This document shows, piece by piece, positions 56,583-64,000 of a DNA stretch of 64,000 nucleotides. The stretch is from Lepiota brunneoincarnata. Its lineage: Eukaryota; Basidiomycota; Agaricomycetes; Agaricales; Agaricaceae. Under the pieces are notes generated by a model, which was not told the origin of the DNA, did no database searches, and saw only the letters and a program-made list of their open reading frames with translations. The translations under genes and the position numbers were made by a program. The DNA is taken from positions 1,240,001 through 1,304,000 of the forward strand of contig JAEBUN010000009.1 in assembly GCA_023014365.1 (NCBI GenBank), given 5' to 3'. Position 1 is the first letter of the stretch, and every line of letters starts with the position of its first letter.

Positions 56583-58330
56583 ATGATGTTGCCTCAGTAC
56601 CCCTTGGCTCGTCTCATGGATTGGTGCACGCAAAATCGCATTCTCATCGATCCTCGGATTGAGATTCGTTACGATGAAAATAGGGGTATACATGTTATCT
56701 CTGCCGGCGCTCTGATACCTCCCGATACTACACGTAAGCGTGTGCCTTGAGGTTGGAGTGGATCCATGAGGACGCTAGCTGAATTTTGATGTGGGTTTCG
56801 TAGTGGTTCACATCCCGAAGGATGCTGTACTCTCTGTCAAGTCTTGTTCTTTCTCGGGAGACATTCCGTTTGAGCTCTATGGCTTGGGTGCCCAGCTGGG
56901 ATTATCATTCGCCCTTTACTCTGAAATGTAAGTACTCTTAGTCCTCGGCTTTCAGTAGACACAGATGTGACTAGTGATTTCAGCCTCAAAGGTGAAAGCT
57001 CTCGATGGTATGGGTATCTTCAGTCAGTCTCCGATGTGGACCTACCGATCTTTTGGAGATATGGTGCTTCTTCCCCGAGGCAGGACGTGTTAAGGCCGGA
57101 TATTGATACTGATGAATCCTTGACGTGGTTACGCGGAACTGAGGTTCTAAAAAGGTTAAGTGAAAAAGACAATGAGAATCGAACAATACTGGCAAGTCAG
57201 TCGGTCCTTTGACACGGCGCACCGTTATTGATCTAGGAATGCAACTAGGAAAACATCAATCGTTATTATCGTGAAGTGGTGCTGCCGATTTTGCAGAGGC
57301 ACGACCTCCGACGGCTCTTGGTGCATGGCCCCGACTTGGCTGGGTTTCAACGGGCATATTCACTTGTTTCATCAAGGGCATTTCTAGTAGATGCCTATCA
57401 TGGTCTGTCTATGGTTCCCATTGCGGATGCGTAAGTGGCAGGTGATCCATTTCGTTAGATAATTAGTTGTTTGCTGATCGGGATTCACTTCAGATTTAAT
57501 CACATAATCGAGAACCATGTGCACCTACAGGTATGTGTTGATCTACGTTGTCGGGATTGGATATTGACAAATGATAGAGCGATTTTTATGTTTGCCCCGA
57601 GTGTGGTTCGCTCAATGAGTGCGAGCACGACCACGATGATCGTGATCAGGGGTGCCAGGTACAAGATTCGCGATGGAGACACGGCGATCACGACATTTAC
57701 TACGAGATGGTATCCAATGCAAATATATCGCCGCATGAGGAAGTTTACAACACGTATGGAGAGAAGCTTTGCAATGCACAATTGCTAGCACAATATGGTT
57801 TCATCCTTGACCCAAACGAAAACGACGTCCTCAATTTCGATGCTGATGAGATTCTTCGCCTAGTCCCGTTGCCGTGGGACGCTCAGGAGCTTCCATTTTT
57901 TAGTGATGAGGAACCCGCCTCCACCAGTGGTCTGATTAGCGTTTCGAGCTTGGTATTTGCCAATGCCTCCACCAAGCCCGAGTCACGGTTCTGCATTAAT
58001 AGCGACGGAAGGGTCTCACATCAATTGTGGATATCACTTATCACGCTCGTCTATCGAAACACGGATCTGTGGCCTTCTCGCGGATTACCGGAGGAGGAAC
58101 TTCAGGCGATGATTAGGTTGCAACTAGCCATCGAAAATGCGCTCGAGGAGGATGGTTTAAGACACCTGGGAGAGACCATCGTTGGTAGTGGTGATGAGTT
58201 AATGTCACCGCAAGCCGGGGTGCTCTCAGCAGTGGCTCAGGATTATCGTGCGACTGTGCAGCGCACGCAAGGAGGCCATTGGACCTCCCGGATCATCCGG
58301 CAGAGATTTGGGAGATATCCTGGACGTTAG
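56583..58330 (+). CDS. SET-domain lysine methyltransferase (SETD6/RKM-like)
   Basis: Class of SET proteins that methylate lysines of ribosomal proteins, elongation factors or other non-histone targets. The start MMLPQYPLARLMDWCTQNRI leads to GIHVISAGALIPPDTTL, VHIPKDAVLSVKS, then SSRWYGYLQSVSDVDLPIFW, RAFLVDAYHGLSMVPIADAF, the SET cofactor/active-site block NHIIENHVHLQ and the final SET motif VSNANISPHEEVYNTYGEKL. Between the last two sits a Cys/His-rich insert (VCPECGSLNECEHDHDD) that could bind zinc. A C-terminal domain of about 180 residues follows (VPLPWDAQELPFF to FGRYPGR). Six exons; the intron after RTIL has a GC donor (CTG|GCAAGT) and ends at CTAG before ENINRYY. All other junctions join in phase. 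The exact yeast counterpart cannot be fixed. Confidence 0.8.
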
Positions 58331-59172
58331 TGCATCCTCACTCTTTTACTGATTGAACTCTAATTGGTGAATGTTTGAACATTCACATGGTTCTCTAGGC
58401 TGTGTCAGAAGACAGGAACCGAATGCGGTTGGCAGTTGTCGGTCGTGCTGAATGAGCGGTCAATTTTGGATAGCTGTAGATTTAATTGGCTGGACTTCGC
58501 CAGTGCCTTCGGGATTGATGCAGTCGCCTAATTCCAGGGTGCACCCCACACGCACTTCGTTTTCTTATGACCGATGACTGTATTTGGTGGGGGTCCTGAT
58601 CCGAATATCATGGGTTGTCTTCCGTCGTTGTAGGCGCGCGCTTATGTTTGGTTGGTAACCACTAGGATGCTTTTAATAATAAGAGACTAGAAGTCGGTGC
58701 TATTGTTGAATTCTGCTAGGTGCCCATACACCTTTTCTTTCCTTCGGTGACCGGTTTACCGGACTCGACCCTAGCTGCCTCCGCCTACATCATATGTACT
58801 GCCTCTGGTGCGATGACGATCACTATCAAGGGCCATCCTGAGACAGCCGTAGTAGCTATGAGAAATATCGGTTTGCCGGGACGAGAGAAAAAGGCTCAGG
58901 TTCGTTTAACTGCTTGATGATTTACGTCCCGTAGCAACGACCCACAGCCATTATGCTGTAGACCAAGCGTCCTTGTTCCCGGCTAGTGAGGAGTGCTTGT
59001 TCTGGCCTTGTGCTATTTTCGGAACAAAACCCGTGATCAATCGCACTTTGTTTGGTCCTCGATTCTCAGTGTGTTTGTACGCTTACCATATTGGATCACC
59101 GTATAATCGAACAATTGCCTTTCCTCAGCCTCATTCCAGACTTATTTTTCTCTTCTCTTTCTGCGCACGGGC
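58331..59172. promoter_or_regulatory. Region between the SET gene and the PKA gene
   Basis: The right part is the promoter of the PKA gene, CT-rich just before the ATG (about 59141-59165). A 65-codon frame at 58720 shows no motif. No gene is supported. Confidence 0.4.
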
Positions 59173-60659
<1,487 letters not shown>

Positions 60660-61313
60660 CGTGCTTAGTGTAAGCCTGCAGTATGCTTCGCTTATGATTA
60701 AGGGTGTATATTCTACAGGGCCATTCATCGGTCGACGTACGCGCGGCGGAGAAAAAAACTATTCTTGTTGTACAACACTGATTAATACCCGAGTCTGGTC
60801 TCACCTCACTTCACGATACCACAGACTCTCCATCTGTACGAGATCTAATGCTAGCCATTTGTACGGTAGTTGTCGTAGTAGGCAAATATGTACTACTTTC
60901 CGGATGCGTCACAGAGGCAACAAGTTTCTAGAACCAAACAAAGGATATCAGACGCTACAAAATAATGCCTAACCAAACCAACGTTGCCCACAAACACATA
61001 TCTCCCCCCGAAGAACTTCCTCTACCACCCGCGTTTTCGTATTCTGCGGGTAGATAGCTTTCACCTTGTCCAAGAATCGCTCCAAACCATCCAGGATTAG
61101 CTCGGTTGGACTGTCTTACTGGGCGTTCCTCGCTTACCTATCGAGTCTGAACCACTTGCGACGCGCGCAGACAAGTTTCTCGTTGGGTTCACAACACGGC
61201 ACTCATGAATGGAAGACATAGTAGTGTTGCAAAGACAGGCACAGATGTGGCTTTTCCACCCAAATCCGTCCGCAGTCGTGAGAAGGCGAGAAGAATCGAG
61301 TTGGAAGGTGTGA
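60660..61313. other. Intergenic stretch before SWR1
   Basis: 3' flank of the PKA gene and 5' region of SWR1. A frame at 61205-61313 (EKARRIELEG) could be the true N-terminal part of SWR1, one base out of phase with the following ATG; this is not settled. Confidence 0.35.
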
Positions 61314-64000
61314 ATGGACATCGCAGGTTCTGCTGCCAAAGGAAAGCAAAAGTCTATCCAGTTCGAGGAGGTCGTGGAGGAGGACATAGAAGCTGCGAGG
61401 GCGGCGTTGTTGGCGGAGAAGGAGGTGCAGATGAAAGGAATTTTCAACAGACATGACAATATGGTATGTCACCAGTACCTTTCGTCTCTGACGATGCTGA
61501 TAGTTGCATACAGGTTCGTGAACTGTATCATATGGACCATTTCCGGCTGATGATTACCTATGATCCTCAAGTACGCTGTTCGTAGTTGTTTGTCAAGCAA
61601 GTATTGACGGAGTCATATGCACAGGAAGCCAAGGCCGACAAAACCCCTCATTTCACACAGGTAAGTAGTGTTTCTTTCGTTATTTTTGTGTGACATCTGA
61701 GCAAATATACAGTACAAAGCGCCCTATGATCTACTTGAGAAGTTTGGGTACGCAAGCTGGTCCCTTCAAGACGAACTCGTGGAACACGTTCGGAACAGCT
61801 TTCCCTTGTCTCGAATCTCTCCCTTTCAACACCTGCAACACCATCAAAGTCATCACTTCATTCACAGAAGGGAAAACCGCTGAGCACTGTGATACACGAC
61901 ATCATATCTCCATCACGAGCGGGGACGCAAGGCAAGGGGGAAAAAAGCGAAACCAGGGAAGCGTAAAGACACTGAAGGGGTCGAGCGAGGGCGTAGTCCT
62001 AAACCGTCCCCGAAGAAACCTGGATAACCTGGAGGGGCATCGGGCCGTATTATCAGACATCGATGTCGACCAGTCCACTTCGGACGAACGACAACTCCAA
62101 TTTCCGTCCCCCTGACACGACGAACCAAGTCCAGGGCTCTTATTTCCAGCAGGCCCTTGTCAGCCATTGATAAATCTTCCCACAAAGAAGACACGACATC
62201 TCGAGAGAATGGGGTTGAAAGTATTTCTGGCGTTTTGGGTCGCAGAGGTCGTAGGTTGAGAGAGGATGCCGAAGGCCCTCCAGCGAAGAGGATGAAAGCG
62301 ACTGTAAGTGTGGAGGAGCCAGAAGATCAAGTGAGTCATGTTCATGCTAAAGATAGAATAGCCATCTCATCTTGAGCGATAACAGCAGCCGTCGCCCTTG
62401 CTACCTACTGTCGCGCCAATATCGGTAGCTCAACCGCCCAAACCGCCAGAAGTTGACTCTCCCGCGATATCTGAAGTCAATGGTACTGCGCCGACATTTA
62501 AAATCAAGCGTATCAAGCTCCTCGTTAGAAGACCTCCGCCCTCCCTTTCGCATCACAAACAACGGCTTCCCTCTCCAAAATTCAACTCTTCCCTTAGCAA
62601 ATTTTTGGTCTCTTACAAGTCGCTTGGAGGCGAGGATATCAGTGATGGAACAATTGCGAAACGGGCGCTAGAGGAGGCACGAATACGGGAGCGAGAGGCA
62701 CAATTTCATCGACAAGGGCGTTTCATCCCAGGAACCGATGTACTCTTCGGCACGGAGCCGAATACAACACCTTATGATCCTCCAAAACGTACTACCCGAG
62801 ATACTTGGGATGACATTGTAGAACTCATTTCGGTTGCACGGGGAAAAATTCCGAAAAAATCACTTGGGCAGCAGGTTGCGGCACAAATTGCTAGCAAGAT
62901 ACAGGCTTATTGGGATAACCAAGAGGTCAAGAAGGATAAAGCCCGGGCTCAGGAGGACCGGAGACTCAGGGCGTTGGCTAAAGCTACTACGAAGATGGTT
63001 ATTGCCGAGTGGAAGAAAGCCGTGCATGTACGTGGAAGTGGTGCTTGTCACGTTTGGCAAAGGCTAACGTGCTTGATTACAGCATATTCGAGAGCAAGAG
63101 CGACTCAAGTTGGAGGCTGAAGAGCGTAGAAGGGGTCACGAACATCTTGACGCTATACTTGATCAATCTGGACAGCTGCTGGAAACGCAGCAGGGTGACC
63201 TCAGACGGGCACGGAGTCGCTCGAGCAGCATGGGTGTTAGCCTCGGCTGGAGTGATGATGAAGAAGACGTTGAAGAGGAAACGGAGGAAGAGTTGGTCGA
63301 GAATGGTGATGAAGGCGATGTCAGCGATGCAGTGAGTGAGCCTGCACAGGAGGAGGGCGTTGAGGCACTGTCGTTGAGAGAGAGTAAGGTACTGTTGGTT
63401 GATGGACCCTCCGAAGCTGACAACCGGGGGGGGATAGAACAAGGGGAGGAGGAGGAGGAGGAGGGAGAGAGGGAAGAAGAGGAAGAAGAAGAGCAGGAGG
63501 AGGAGGAACAGGAGGAGGAGGAACGAGAGGAGGAGGAAGAGGAAGAGGAGCAGGAGGAGGCAGAGGAGGAGCAGGAGGAGGAACAGGACCTGGACACCCA
63601 GAGTGCAGCTTTGCTTCTTGACCCTTCACGAAAACCAGCTACCAGCGGCTCCAGGACAACCTCGAAATTTGAGGAGGACGTGGAGGATATAGACTCAAAT
63701 GTCGCGCAAGATGCGGACAATGGAGATCAGGTCTTGGCGAGTCGCCCTCGTACCCAATCCCCTGCGCCATCGCTTTCCGCTCCTACCCCACTCCAATATT
63801 CCTCTCCTCGGGGCATTTCACAACAAATAGAAGAAGTCCCCATTACAGAAAGCGAAATCCCAGTCGATGGAGGGTGTGACAGAGGGTGGCCGGGGTGACA
63901 CAACATCAGGGCCTTTTACCAATGGAGCAAGATACAGCAGGGGGCGGCCCTGAAAGTAGGTCTGCAGGAGAGGAGGATATTCAGCAAGAGGAGATTAGTG
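61314..64000 (+). CDS. swr1: SWR1-type chromatin-remodelling ATPase, N-terminal half (3' end beyond window)
   Basis: Swr1 is the Snf2-family motor that exchanges H2A for H2A.Z. Only the part before the ATPase domain lies in the window. Exons 1-4 give AARAALLAEKEVQMKGIFNR, HDNMVRELYHMDHFRLMITY, DPQEAKADKTPHFTQ and YKAPYDLLEKFGYASW. A basic and disordered stretch follows. The HSA domain comes next: RDTWDDIVELISVARGKIPK, then KDKARAQEDRRLRALAKATT, KMVIAEWKKAVH and, after an intron, HIREQERLKLEAEERRRGHE, then HLDAILDQSGQLLETQQGDL, the segment most characteristic of Swr1. A very acidic Glu-rich tract follows. Frame breaks occur near 61940 (GGGG run) and probably after 63880, and a stop near 62025 must be an error or lie next to shifts. 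The start at 61314 is provisional. Confidence 0.82.
63440..63592 (+). repeat. GAG/GAA-rich tract coding a poly-Glu stretch
   Basis: About 50 codons of almost pure GAG/GAA with scattered CAG, inside the SWR1 coding frame just after the HSA domain. It gives an acidic tract of about 45 Glu and Gln residues. Acidic tracts in this position are common in Swr1 and are thought to help histone binding. As a purine-rich repeat it may vary in length between strains. Confidence 0.8.

Noticed and set aside
63163..63720. Minus-strand frame rich in Ser and Cys
   Set aside because: Antisense of the poly-Glu tract of SWR1.

Overview
The window is nuclear DNA of a filamentous basidiomycete, most likely an Agaricomycete (mushroom-forming fungus). 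The evidence is: intron-rich genes with 45-65 nt GT-AG introns, a cluster of class I hydrophobin genes, several families typical of Agaricomycetes (MYND-finger proteins, DUF1479 oxygenases, DUF6699-like proteins, a polytopic membrane family), and eukaryotic core genes (U6 snRNA, PKA catalytic subunit, SWR1, ING). No organism name can be read from the sequence alone.

Layout. 0-2 kb: 3'-truncated Ser-rich protein (-). 2-5.4 kb: no supported gene. 5.4-7.6 kb: membrane protein with a large coiled-coil insertion. 8.6-8.9 kb: transposase relic. 9.4-10.7 kb: ING/PHD chromatin reader (-). 11.2-16.9 kb: two tandem secreted type-B carboxylesterases with an F-box relic between them. 17-18.8 kb: DUF1479 2OG-Fe oxygenase (-). 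19.5-22.3 kb: SulP sulfate permease. 22.5-25 kb: cyclase-family hydrolase (-) and a MYND-finger protein. 25.2-37.7 kb: hydrophobin cluster (five on the minus strand, two on the plus strand, one relic), interrupted by a 3-hydroxyacyl-CoA dehydrogenase. 37.7-46 kb: gene-poor, with a DUF6699-like reading frame broken by a stop and part of a TEA/ATTS transcription factor. 46-50.5 kb: third carboxylesterase, U6 snRNA (-) and a subtilisin-like protease. 52.5-52.9 kb: unidentified coding remnant (-). 54.4-64 kb: GNAT acetyltransferase, COX14-like protein (-), SET-domain methyltransferase, PKA catalytic subunit and the 5' half of SWR1.

How the genes fit together. The middle of the window looks like fungal accessory sequence that grew by tandem duplication: secreted esterases, a secreted protease and cell-wall hydrophobins. 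The right end is conserved housekeeping and signalling sequence. Hydrophobins 3, 4 and 5 sit on a repeated unit that carries conserved upstream DNA as well as the gene.

A caution applies to the whole window. Many otherwise convincing genes carry single-base frame breaks, and nearly all that can be resolved are one extra base, often in a short homopolymer. This looks more like residual insertion errors in the assembly than mass pseudogenisation, so frame breaks alone should not be used to call a gene dead. Exon boundaries given here come from reading splice sites and family conservation by eye.
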